NCBI GenBank assembly: GCA_914767715.1
Contig: OU612067.1
Span: 18,917,001 to 18,977,000 of the forward strand
Length of the DNA: 60,000 nt
Reading direction: 5' to 3'
Origin: Membranipora membranacea
Lineage: Eukaryota > Bryozoa > Gymnolaemata > Cheilostomatida > Membraniporidae
The notes under the pieces are model-generated. The model was not told where the DNA came from. It worked only from the letters and a program-made list of their open reading frames with translations, and did no database searches. Position 1 is the first letter of the stretch; each line of letters begins with the position of its first letter. Positions 39,101 through 50,355 of this stretch are shown here, piece after piece. A program made the translations under genes and the position numbers.

Positions 39101-42100
39101 TTATCTGTGTCAAACTGTGATCTGACTCATTTACCTACAAGGTGAGTAATGCTCTTATGATCAGAACTATCGAAGTAATATATTAGTGATGTTACATTAT
39201 TTATGATAGATAATTTGGATAGAATGCGGGAATCTATAATGAATCAAAGTTTCATATAGTATTAGAAGAAAACATTGATGACTGAAATTCACACTGTGGC
39301 TATTATATCTATAATCTGTTACTGGTAGTTATCTCCTTGTATCACTTCACATATAACATATTATGATGTATATTACAGTGTCTGTTCACTGACAGCTCTA
39401 GAGGAGTTATCTGTAACGGGTGATAGGAGACTACAAACGTTACCTGATGATATAGGTATGATGAAGTCACTAAAGGTGTTATCTGTGTCAAACTGTGATC
39501 TGACTCATTTACCTTCAAGGTGAGTAATGCTCTTATGATCAGAACTATTGAAGCAATATATTAGTGATGTTACATAATTTATGATAGATAATTTGGATAA
39601 AATGCAGGAATCTATAATGAATCAAAGTTTCATATAATATTAGAAGAAAACATTGATGACTGAAATTCACACTGTGGCTATTATATCTATAACCTGTTAC
39701 TGGTAGTTATCTCCTTGTATTACTTAACATATAACGTATTATGATGTATATTACAGTGTCTGTTCCCTGACAGCTCTAGAGAAGTTTTCTGTAATAGGTA
39801 ATGAAAAACTTCAAACGTTACCTGATGATATAGGTATGATGAAGTCACTAAGGGTGTTATCTGTGTCAAACTGTGATCTGACTCATTTACCTACAAGGTG
39901 AGTAATGTTCTTATGATCAGAACCATTGAAGCAATATATCACATGTAACATATTATGATATATATTATAGTATCTGTTCACTGACAGCTCTAGAGGAGTT
40001 ATCTGTATCAAACTGTGATCTGATCTAAAGCAATATATTATTGATGTTACATTATTTATGATAGATAATTTGGATAGAATGCGGGAATCTATAATGAATC
40101 AAAGTTTCATATAGTATTAGAAGAAAATATTGATGACTGAAATTCACACTGTGGCTATAATATCTTTAATCTGTTACTGGTAGTTATCTCCTTGTATTAC
40201 TTAACATATTACGTATCATGATGTATATTACAGTGTCTGTTCCTTGACAGCTCTAGAGGAGTTATCTGTAATAGGTAATGAAAAACTTCAAACACTACCT
40301 GATGATATAGGTATGATGAAGTCACTAAGGGTGTTATCTGTGTCAAACTGTGATCTGACTCATTTACCTACAAGGTGAGTAATATTCTTATGATCAGAAC
40401 CATTGAAGCAATATATCACATGTAACATATTATGATATATATTATAGTATCTGTTCACTGACAGCTCTAGAGGAGTTATCTGTATCAAACTGTGATCTGA
40501 TCTAAAGCAATATATTATTGATGTTACATTATTTATGATAGATAATTTGGATAGAATGCGGGAATCTATAATGAATCAAAGTTTCATATAGTATTAGAAG
40601 AAAATATTGATGACTGAAATTCACACTGTGGCTATCATATCTTTAATCCGTTACTGGTAGTTATCTCCTTGTATTACTTCACATATAACGTATTATGATA
40701 TATATTACAGTGTCTGTTCACTACCAGCTCTAGAGGAGTTAGATGTAACAGGTAATAGGAGACTACAAACGTTACCTGATGATATAGGTATGATGAAGTC
40801 ACTAAAGGTGTTATATATGTCGAACTGTGATCTGACTCATTTACCTACAAGGTGAGTAATGTTCTTATGATCAGAACTATCGAAGTAATATATTAGTGAT
40901 GTTACATAATTTATGATAGATAATTTGGATTAAATGCAGGAATCTATAAAAAAACAAAGTTTCATTTTACATTAGAAGAAAATATTGATGACAGAAATTC
41001 ACACTCTGGCTATTATATCTATAATCTGTTACTGGTAGTTATCTCCTTGTATTACTTAACATATAACGTATTATGATGTATATTACAGTGTCTGTTCCCT
41101 GACAGCTCTAGAGAAGTTTTCTGTAATAGGTAATGGAAAACTTCAAACGTTACCTGATGATATAGGTAAGATGAAGTCACTAAAGGTGTTATATATGTCG
41201 AACTGTGATCTGACTCATTTACCTACAAGGTGAGTAATGTTCTTATGATCAGAACTATTGAAGTAATATATTAGTGATGTTACATAATTTATGATAGATA
41301 ATTTGGATAAAATGCAGGAATCTATAATAAAACAAAGTTTCATTTTATATTAGAAGAAAATATTGATGACAGAAATTCACACTCTGGCTATTATATCTAT
41401 AATCCGTTACTGGTAGTTATCTCCTTGTATTACTTCACATATAACATATTATGATGTATATTACAGTGTCTGTTCACTGCCAGCTCTAGAGAAGTTACAT
41501 GTATCAGGTAATAGTAGATTACAAACGCTACCTGATGATATAGGTATGATTAAGTCACTGAAGGTGTTATATATGTTAGACTGTGATCTGACTCATTTAC
41601 CTACAAGGTTAGTAATGTTCTTATGATCAGATTTATGAAAGCGATATATTAGTGATGTTACATTATTTATGATAGATAATTTGGATAGAATGCGGGAATC
41701 TATAATAAAACAAAGTTTCATTTTATATTAGAAGAAAATATTGATGACAGAAATTCACACTATTGCTATTATTTCAATAATCTGTGACTGGTAGCTTTCT
41801 CCTTGTGACACTTCACATATAACATATTATGATATATATTACAGTGTCTGTTCACTGCCAGCTCTAGAGAAGTTAGCTGTATTCGGTAATAAGCGACTAC
41901 AAACGTTACCTGATGATATAGGTATGGTTAAGACACTGAAGGAGTTATATGTGTCAGGCTGTGATCTGACTCATTTACCAACAAGGTGAGTAATGCCCTT
42001 ATGATCAGTACCATTGAAGCAATATAATAGGGATGTTACATTATTTATGATAGATAATTTGGATAAAATGCAGGAATCTATAATAAAACAAAGTTTCATT

Positions 42101-45100
42101 TTATATTAGAAGAAAATATTGATGACAGAAATTCACACTGTTGCTATTATTTCAATAATCTGTGACTGGTAGCTTTCTCCTTGTTACACTTCACATATAA
42201 CATATTATGATGTATATTACAGTGTCTGTTCACTGCCAGCTCTAGAGGAGTTATCTGTATTTGGTAATAGTAGACTTCAAACGTTACCTGATGATATAGG
42301 TATGGTTAAGACACTGAAGGTGTTATATGTGTCAGGCTGTGATCTGACTCATTTACCAACAAGGTGAGTAATGCCCTTATGATCAGATTTATGAAAGTGA
42401 TATATTAGTGATGTTACATAATTTATGATAGATAATTTGGATAGAATGCGGGAATCTATAATGAATCAAAGTTTCATATTATATTAGAAGAAAATATTGA
42501 TGACAGAAATTCACACTCTTGCTATTATTTCAATAATCTGTGACTGGTAGCTTTCTCCTTGTTACACTTTACATATAACATATTAAGATGTATATTACAG
42601 TGTCTGTTCACTGCCAGCTCTAGAGAACTTACATGTATCAGGTAATAGTAGACTTCAAACGTTACCTGATGATATAGGTATGGTTAAGACACTGAAGGTG
42701 TTATATATGTTAGACTGTGATCTGACTCATTTACCTACAAGGTTAGTAATGTTCTTATGATCAGATTTATGAAAGCGATATATTAGTGATGTTACATTAT
42801 TTATGATAGATAATTTGGATAGAATGCGGGAATCTATAATGAATCAAAGTTTCATTTTATATTAGAAGAAAATATTGATGACAGAAATTCACACTCTGGC
42901 TATTATTTCAATAATCTGTGACTGGTAGCTATCTCCTTGTATTACTTCACATATAACATATTATGATGTATATTACAGTGTCTGTTCACTGCCAGCTCTA
43001 GAGAAGTTACATGTATCAGATAATAGTAGATTACAAACGTTACCTGATGATATAGGTATGATGAAGTCACTGAAGGAGTTATATGTGTTATACTGTGATC
43101 TGACTCATTTACCTACGAGGTGAGTAATGTTCTTATGATCAGAACTATCGAAATAATATATTAGTGATGTTACATAATTTATGATAGATGATTTGGATAA
43201 AATGCAGGAATCTATAATAAAACAAAGTTTCATTTTATATTAGAAGAAAATATTGATGACAGAAATTCACACTATTGCTATTATTTCAATAATCTGTTAC
43301 TGGTAGCTTTCTCCTTGTTACACTTTACATATAACATATTAAGATGTATATTACAGTGTCTGTTCACTGCCAGCTCTAGAGAACTTACATGTATCAGGTA
43401 ATAGTAGACTTCAAACGTTACCTGATGATATAGGTATGGTTAAGACACTGAAGGTGTTATATGTGCCAGGCTGTGATCTGACTCATTTACCAACAAGGTG
43501 AGTAATGCCCTTATGATCAGTACCATTGAAGCAATATAATAGGGATGTTACATTATTTATGATAGATCATTTGGATAGAATGCGGGAATCTATAATGAAT
43601 CAAAGTTTCATATAATATTAGAAGAAAATATTGATGACTGAAAATCACACTGTGGCTATTATATCTATAATCTGTTACTGGTAGCTTTCTCCTTGTTACA
43701 CTTTACATATAACATATTAAGATGTATATTACAGTGTCTGTTCACTGCCAGCTCTAGAGAAGTTACATGTATCAGGTAATAGTAGATTACAAACGTTACC
43801 TGATGATATAGGTATGATGAAGTCACTAAAGGTGTTAGATGTGTCTAACTGTGATCTGACTCATTTACCAACAAGGTGAGTAATGCTCTTATGATCAGAA
43901 CCATTGAAGCAATATATTAGGGATGTTACATTATTTATGATAGATAATTTGGATAAAATGCAGGAATCTATAATAAAACAAAGTTTCATATCATATTACA
44001 AGATAATATTGATGAAGAAAATTCACACAATCGCTATTATTTCAATAATCTGTGACTGGTAGCTTTCTCCTTGTTACACTTCACATATAACATATGATAT
44101 ATATTACAGTGTCTGTTCACTGACAGCTCTAGAGAACTTACATGTATCAGGTAATAGAAGATTACAAACGTTACCGGATGATATAGGTATGATGAAGTCA
44201 CTAAAGGTGTTAGCTGTGTCATACTGTGATCTGACTCATTTACCAACAAGGTGAGTAATGCTCTTATGATCAGATTTATGAAAGTGATATATTAGTGATG
44301 TTACATAATTTATGATAGATAATTTGGATAAAATTCAGGAATCTATAATAAATCAAAGTTTCATATTATATTAGAAGAAAATATTGATGACTGAAATTCA
44401 CACTGTGGCTATTATTTCAATAATCTGTTGCTGGTAGTTATCTCCTTCTTACACTTCACATTTTATATTTATTATGTATATTACAGTGTCTGTTCACTAC
44501 CAGCTCTAGAGGAGTTGTCTGTATTCGGTAATAGTAGACTACAAACGTTACCTGATGATATAGGTATGATGAAGTCACTAAAGGTGTTAGATGTGTCAAA
44601 CTGTGATCTGACTCATTTACCTACAAGGTGAGTAATGCTCTTATGATCAGATTTATGAAAGTGATATATTAGTGATGTTACATTATTTATGATAGATAAT
44701 TTGGATAAAATGCAGGAATCTATAATAAAACAAAGTTTCATTTTATATTGGGAGAAAAAATTGATGACAGAAATTCACACTCTGGCTATTATTTCAATAA
44801 TCTGTGACTGGTAGCTTTCTCCTTGTTACACTTCACATATAACATATTATGATGTATATTACAGTGTCTGTTCACTGACAGCTTTAGAGAAGTTATCTGT
44901 ATCAGTTAATAGTAGACTTCAAACGTTACCTGATGATATAGGTATGATGAAGTCACTAAAGGAGTTATATATGTCAAACTGTGATCTGACTCATTTACCA
45001 ACAAGGTGAGTAATGTTCTTATGATCAGATTTATGAAAGTGATATATTAGTGATGTTACATTATTTATGATAGATAATTTAGATAAAATGCAGGAATCTA

Positions 45101-48100
45101 TAATAAAACAAAGTTTCATTTTATATTAGAAGAAAATATTGATGATCGAAATTCACACTGTGGCTATTATATCAATAATCTGTTACTGGTAGTTATCTCC
45201 TTGTTACACTTCATATTTAATATTTATTATGTATATTACAGCATTTGTTCACTGACAGCTCTAGAGCAGTTAAATGTATCAGATAATAGTAGACTACAAA
45301 CGTTACCTGATGATATAGGTATGATGAAGTCACTAAAGGTGTTAGATATGCGGCGCTGTGATCTGACCCATTTACCTTCAAGGTGAGTAATGCTCTTATG
45401 ATCAGAACTATCGAAGTAATATATTAGTGATGTTACATAATTTATGATAGATAATTTGGATAAAATGCAGGAATCTATAATAAAACAAAGTTTCATTTTA
45501 TATTAGAAGAAAATATTGATGACGGAAATTCACACTGTGGCTATTATATCAATAATCTGTTACTGGTAGTTATCTCCTTGTTACACTTCATATTTAATAT
45601 TTATTATGTATATTACAGCATTTGTTCACTGACAGCTCTAGAAAAGTTACATGTATCAGGTAATAGTAGATTACAAACGTTACCTGATGATATAGGTATG
45701 ATGAAGTCACTAAAGGTGTTAGATGTGTCTTACTGTGATCTGACTCATTTACCTACAAGGTGAGTAATGTTCTTATGATCAGAACTATCGAAGTAATATA
45801 TTAGTGATGTTACATAATTTATGATAGATAATTTGGATAAAATGCAGGAATCTATAATAAAACAAAGTTTCATTTTATATTAGAAGAAAATATTGATAAC
45901 AGAAATTCACACTCTGGCTATTATATCAATAATCTGTTACTGGTAGTTATCTCCTTGTATTACTTAACATATAACATATTATGATGTATATTACAGTGTC
46001 TGTTCACTGCCAGCTCTAGAGGAGTTATCTGTATCAGGTAATAGTAGATTACAAACGTTACCTGATGATATAGGGATGATGAAGTCACTAAAGGTGTTAG
46101 ATGTGTCTTACTGTGATCTGACTCATTTACCTACAAGGTGAGTAATGTTCTTATGATCAGATTTATGAAGTAATATATAGTCCGGAAATTCACCCTCTCA
46201 GGATAGCCAGCCTGGGTGTAGCTTACTTTATTCTGATTGCCAATATTGGATGCGTAGTCTAATGGCACTCCAAGACGAAAAGTCAATTTAAATCAAGACT
46301 ACCACCAAGGCATAAAAAAATTAATTTCATTTACTACGATTTGATTTTGTACTAATAAACTCAACACTTACAGATAAACAAAGATATAATTTGATGAATA
46401 AGTAAAAGTAATAAGTACATATTATTAGTCTGGTCCGCCAGCAAACATGAAGTGATAAGTTGTAAGAGCGATGATTTTAGGTTGTTAAAACAGGTACAGT
46501 CTGATCATTTAAATGATACATTAAAGAATTGATATAACAGTTAGAACATAGTGAAGGAATTGAATATAATATATATATCATAAATGTATGTGAAAATGGT
46601 AACTGTTTGATTGTAATGTCCTACATAGAGATATGAAATGGGAATATGTGAGCAAATTTGAATATCGTGCATATCGATCAATATTGGATTAAATATACAT
46701 ATATATATATCCCTCATCACCAGCTCATTAACCACCATGCTTTTCAGCGTGGTAATTCACTCATAAAGGCTGAGCTATTTTGCCCACCACCTTTCTCATA
46801 ATATCGCTCAATGTCGCACATTACATACTGTAAAATTTCAAACTGGAGCCTTGGTCATATTACGTAAATTTCCTGCTGTCAAATGAATTTATGGTTTTCG
46901 TTATATTAGCTTTCATGGTTAGGTGCAGTAATGCTTACATTCTATTCTTTTACTTGCAGCATTGGACAGCTGACCAATCTCATCACACTTGATGTCACAT
47001 ACAATGGCAAGCTAACCAGGATTCCTGAGAGTCTGTACAGTGTTAGTACATTACAACAAGTCCTGTGTAACGGCTGTCATACACTAACCTCTCCACCTCT
47101 GGCTGTCTGCAACCTCGGAGTTAAAGCTGTGAGAAAGTACTTATTTGATCTCCGTGTGGAACGAGGAAGTAACCAACTGCTTATTCCTGTCACAGTAATA
47201 GGAAAGAGCAAGGCAGGTAAAACTAGCCTTGTTCAAAGTGTCCAACAGGACAAAAGAGTGCTGACACGACGAGATTCTGAAGAAGGTCTGGTTGATGCTG
47301 CTACCAAAGTATTCAAAGTATTCGAAGCTGAGGTAGATAAGAAGGTGAAACTGATATTTACTGATTTTGGGGGACATACGATGTACCAATTTTCTTATCA
47401 GCTAACCTTTAAGACTCAGTATGTGCCACTGCTGGTAATAGACATAGCTGAGTTTGACAGGTTAGCTGATAAGAATGGAGAGGAGTCAGCTTGTGAAGAG
47501 CTATGTCTAACATGGCTAGCTCATCTGTATATCTCATCACCACGTCTCAACCGACCAGTAGTAGTCCTCACTCATCGTGACAAACTTAGTGATGAACGTT
47601 TCATCCGCCGAAAACAGCAACTCATCGAGGTCACTGAAAGGTTACGACAGCGCATCATTGAAGCTGAGAGAAGTGAATCCCCAACGCTAAGTCCTGTTTT
47701 TACTATGGCTACCTTTAGTGATACCTCGAAACCCTTCATAGGACACATTGACATTCTTGATTTATCAGACACATCTGATCTGTCTGATATTAGTGACCTG
47801 AAGGACGCCCTCCTCATTGCTGGCTCAGAGCTGATCACAGAAATCCCAGGAATATGGTATCTAATGCTCATCAGAATCACTGAACGAGTTGACCAACCAT
47901 TCATTCACCTGTCAGAGATAGATAAGGAGTTTCCTGATGACAAAGAGCATGTAGCCCTCCAATATCTCCACGAAACAGGACGTATCATGTGGTTTGGGAA
48001 AATACACAAACTTTCCAATTACATATTCCATCGTTCAGAGGTTTTGACAGGTCTCATAGAAATCCTATACAGCCATACCCTAGATGATACCTGGAGCAAA

Positions 48101-50355
48101 CGCCTAAAACTCTTTTCTCCTTTTAACTCCGATGGGAAGAAGATAGATAAAAGGAAATACACTGCTATGATTGACAACTTCAACGCGACAGGAGTAATAG
48201 AGGCTTCTTTGCTCCTAAATCTGCTGGAAAAGGAATCTACAATCCCAGCTGATATCTCAGTAGAAATCCTGAAGACATTTCACCTCATTCATCTATGTGG
48301 ACCAACATCTGATTTAAGTCATGAGAAATACATCGTACCATATTTTGCGAAGGAAGAGATAAAAGCGCCTGAGGTCTTTGATAGTCTGATCCCACTGAAG
48401 GTAGATCTATGTCTACGAGGTCTACCTATTCCGAGCTACGTCTTCTCCCTCATTACAGCAACCTACTTGGACATGAACTCAGACCCCTACAACTTCCCTG
48501 AGGTTGGTAAGAATGGTGCAACAGTGACCAACAACAGTAACAAAAGTGTCACATATCTTCTACACGATGCCACAGAGAAGCGTGTCTCCCTGATTACTCT
48601 CACACCCATAAGGAGAATTGGTGATGCATGGTGTGATCAGCTCGCCTCACTCGGACAGCTCATCTCAGAACTGAAATCAGTGTGGAAAGCAGTTCGCTAT
48701 CAGAATGTTTTTGTTTGCTCCCATTGCTTACTCTCCAATAAACCAACTCCAACTACAGTCGTCGATCCTGATTGGTATCAGCCAGAAAACCTGGATGGAG
48801 AATTCGATGTTTGCTATACAGGAAAGGAGACTTGTATCTGCAAAGCTACAGCTGCAGAAACGGAAAGTGAAACCGTTCCAACACCACTGATTTCTCCGTG
48901 TGAGTAATATCTCAAAGACAGCCAAACAGATGCTCCTCTTTCCGCTCTGCAAAAATTGTTGCAAGAAATACTTACCTATTTGTCACGAAACAACCATAAC
49001 CCCTTGATGTCACTTTCTCCCTTCAATCCGTGCTTCATACCATCGTGTTTATCAGACAGTTGCTTGTGAGGCATCATTTTAATGGAGGCTTTAAATTCTT
49101 TTGTTGTTTCTGCAGGTTCTGACATATCTGAAACTGGATGTGATGTGCTAAAAGCTTACATCTCAAACCTCCAAGTTCTGTCTCGTAAGTTGTTTTATAC
49201 CAATCTTTCAATTGTAATCCGGATAATTATAAATAATTTGGTTAGTCGTATGTTACAACGACTTTATTCTCAGAACTGTCTGAGCTGATCTCTAATTACT
49301 TTCTGAATCGATGATAATACCCACCATTGATCAAGGTGCAAAATATTCATCTTTATTTTCTCATAGATAAGTCAAAGATTCTGAAGGAGCTCATAGAGAA
49401 ACATCCACTTGACACAAAGGACATCAAGCTGCTGTTTGATCACAGTGATCAATACATTATACCACATCATCAAACTCATGTGAAGAGATGTGGATTAGTG
49501 CTGTTCAACTCTGACAATAGAGAGGGGGCTGTAGAAGAAGCTAATGCTATGAGTGAGAACTTTACCAAATCTGGAATCCAGACTAAGACAGTGGAGTGGA
49601 AGCAGGACTATGATCTGTTTGCTAAAATCCATGATGAGCTGACTGGGCTGATTTCTGATGGACTATCACTGCTCATCGTCTCAATCATGTCACATGGTAC
49701 AGCTGGAATTCTGACCGGAATCAACAACTCCAAAATAGCTATTTCTGATGTGCTGAAGAAGTTAAGAGTCAAGCTACCTAAACATATCCCTCTGGTAAGT
49801 TGTATCTCCACTGAATTTCCTAGAATAGTTTTCGGAGGCTGAATTTTTCTATAGATATTTGATCATTTATTATTGTGTGTTTTGCAGTTATTACGGCAAT
49901 CCTTATGAAATTGATAATTAAGGAGTAAATCCTTCAATCTTTTGCAGATTCTCATAGTGCAGGCTTGTCAAGCCTATTCCGATTCGGGATCTCAGAGTCA
50001 TATAGATGCTGGCCCCGCAGAGCCACCTAAGTCTTATGTAGTTCTGGAGAGGCCTCATACTCTGTTACTGATGTCATCAGTTGTTGGAGGGGTGGCTGTT
50101 AGAGGAGCGTTCACAGGGGCCATGGCTCGACAGTTCGCTAAGGCTAATGGGAAGACAACTATAAACGATATGGTGACTAATGCAGTCATCGACATGAAGA
50201 AGAATGAACCAGATAAGTACAATCAGTCTCCAGAATCAAGAAACACTCTACAGAAGAGTCTGATCCTCCCACCAGGTATAGATACACCAGATTCACAGCA
50301 ACACAGTGAGGGAACATCTAAGGAAAGCCTCCTGAAGAAACTATTAGGCAAATGA
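33113..50355 (+). CDS. LRR-Roc-COR-caspase fusion protein, complete model (2536 codons plus stop)
   Basis: Exons: 33113-33215, 33806-34034, 32 LRR exons between 34386 and 46137, 46960-48899, 49116-49184, 49367-49794 and 49948-50355; total 7611 bp, all junctions in phase. The start ATG has A at -3 and G at +4. Residues 1-110 have no signal peptide or membrane segment, so the protein is probably cytosolic. Residues about 111-1588 are LRRs. Roc follows with the P-loop GKSKAGKT (from G1670), switch motif DFGG (D1724) and THRD (T1793); then come COR and a Cys-rich tail to about 2235. Caspase occupies about 2260-2536: R2310, SHG with H2368, QAC with C2408, and R2453. Roc-COR proteins are GTP-controlled dimer switches and caspases are Cys proteases. 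I infer that ligand binding by the LRRs controls protease activity through the GTPase; this is untested. No known family name is assigned. Confidence 0.85.
38224..38286 (+). CDS. Half-size LRR exon (63 bp, in frame)
   Basis: It keeps the first bases of a normal LRR exon, then jumps to the SLKVLSVSNCDLTHLP half. The 78-bp internal loss removes exactly 26 codons and keeps phase 2-2, with normal acceptor and donor sites. It would add a single LRR to the protein. Confidence 0.75.
38360..38417 (+). pseudogene. Dead LRR exon copy 1 in intron
   Basis: An acceptor-like TTATAG is followed by the start of an LRR exon, which has an internal deletion, no donor site and an in-frame TAA at 38415. If it were spliced in, the protein would end inside the LRRs and lose Roc, COR and caspase. 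The same truncated copy recurs in two other introns. Confidence 0.7.
39971..40028 (+). pseudogene. Dead LRR exon copy 2 in intron
   Basis: It has the same 58-base structure as the copy at 38360, with TAA at 40026. It sits in the intron of a 477-bp unit, so it spread by unit duplication and not by independent decay. Confidence 0.7.
40448..40505 (+). pseudogene. Dead LRR exon copy 3 in intron
   Basis: It has the same structure as the two others, with TAA at 40503. It lies in the next 477-bp unit directly after copy 2. Confidence 0.7.
46138..46959 (+). other. Intron between LRR array and Roc-COR exon
   Basis: This 822-bp intron starts like the array introns, then leaves the repeat near 46180. 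The rest is single-copy AT-rich sequence in which I see no exon. The acceptor TTACTTGCAG precedes the Roc-COR exon. Confidence 0.75.
46960..48899 (+). CDS. Roc-COR exon of the Roco-caspase gene
   Basis: One 1940-bp exon (phase 2 in, phase 1 out) encodes the last diverged LRRs (IGQLTNLITLDV, RIPESLY), the LRR-Roc linker, the whole Roc GTPase domain and COR. Roc motifs are GKSKAGKT (P-loop, 47201), DFGGH (47363) and THRD (47570). THRD resembles the THXD form of Roco proteins, not the NKXD of Ras. An unusual Asp/Ser/Leu-rich stretch (DLSDTSDLSDISDLK) follows G4. COR begins near the FPDDKEHVALQYL segment and ends in a CSHCLL Cys motif. The donor site overlaps an in-frame TAA just downstream, so intron retention would yield a Roco protein without caspase. 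Confidence 0.9.
49367..50355 (+). CDS. Caspase-domain exons (49367-49794 and 49948-50355)
   Basis: The first exon covers the large-subunit core: strand CGLVLFNS, then NREG, then LLIVSIMSHG with the catalytic His codon at 49693. The intron falls just before the catalytic-Cys strand. The second exon starts ILIVQACQA (Cys codon at 49966) and continues through SYVVLERPHTLLLMSS and GGVAVRGAF to a Ser/Gln/Lys-rich tail and TGA at 50353. By eye, R2310, Q2406 and R2453 align with the three residues that bind P1 Asp in caspase-3 (R64, Q161, R207). Against metacaspase or paracaspase: those have an acidic S1 pocket. The residue after QACQ is Ala, where caspases have Gly. Confidence 0.85.

Larger units (their letters stand above)
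34035..46180 (+). repeat. Tandem LRR exon-intron array: 31 full exons plus one half exon
   Basis: Full 141-bp exons start at 34386, 34764, 35039, 35417, 35692, 36070, 36445, 36820, 37196, 37574, 37849, 38623, 39001, 39379, 39757, 40234, 40711, 41089, 41467, 41845, 42223, 42601, 42979, 43357, 43735, 44110, 44487, 44865, 45242, 45619 and 45997; a 63-bp exon starts at 38224. Each full exon encodes two LRRs (ALEXLXVXXN...LQTLPDDIG, then SLKXLXVXXCDLTHLP) and is phase 2-2. Unit spacing falls into three classes: about 378 bp (most), 275 bp (short intron) and 477 bp (intron holding a dead exon copy). Introns are nearly identical between units. The array ends abruptly near 46180. Confidence 0.95.

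Noticed and set aside
34386-46137. Regularly spaced repeats resembling a CRISPR-like or satellite array
   Set aside because: The conserved unit contains a coding exon with splice sites and LRR codons, and the spacing is set by near-identical introns.
47570-47581. THRD in place of NKXD as a sign of a damaged GTPase
   Set aside because: Roco proteins such as LRRK2 use a THXD-type G4 motif, so this is normal for the family.
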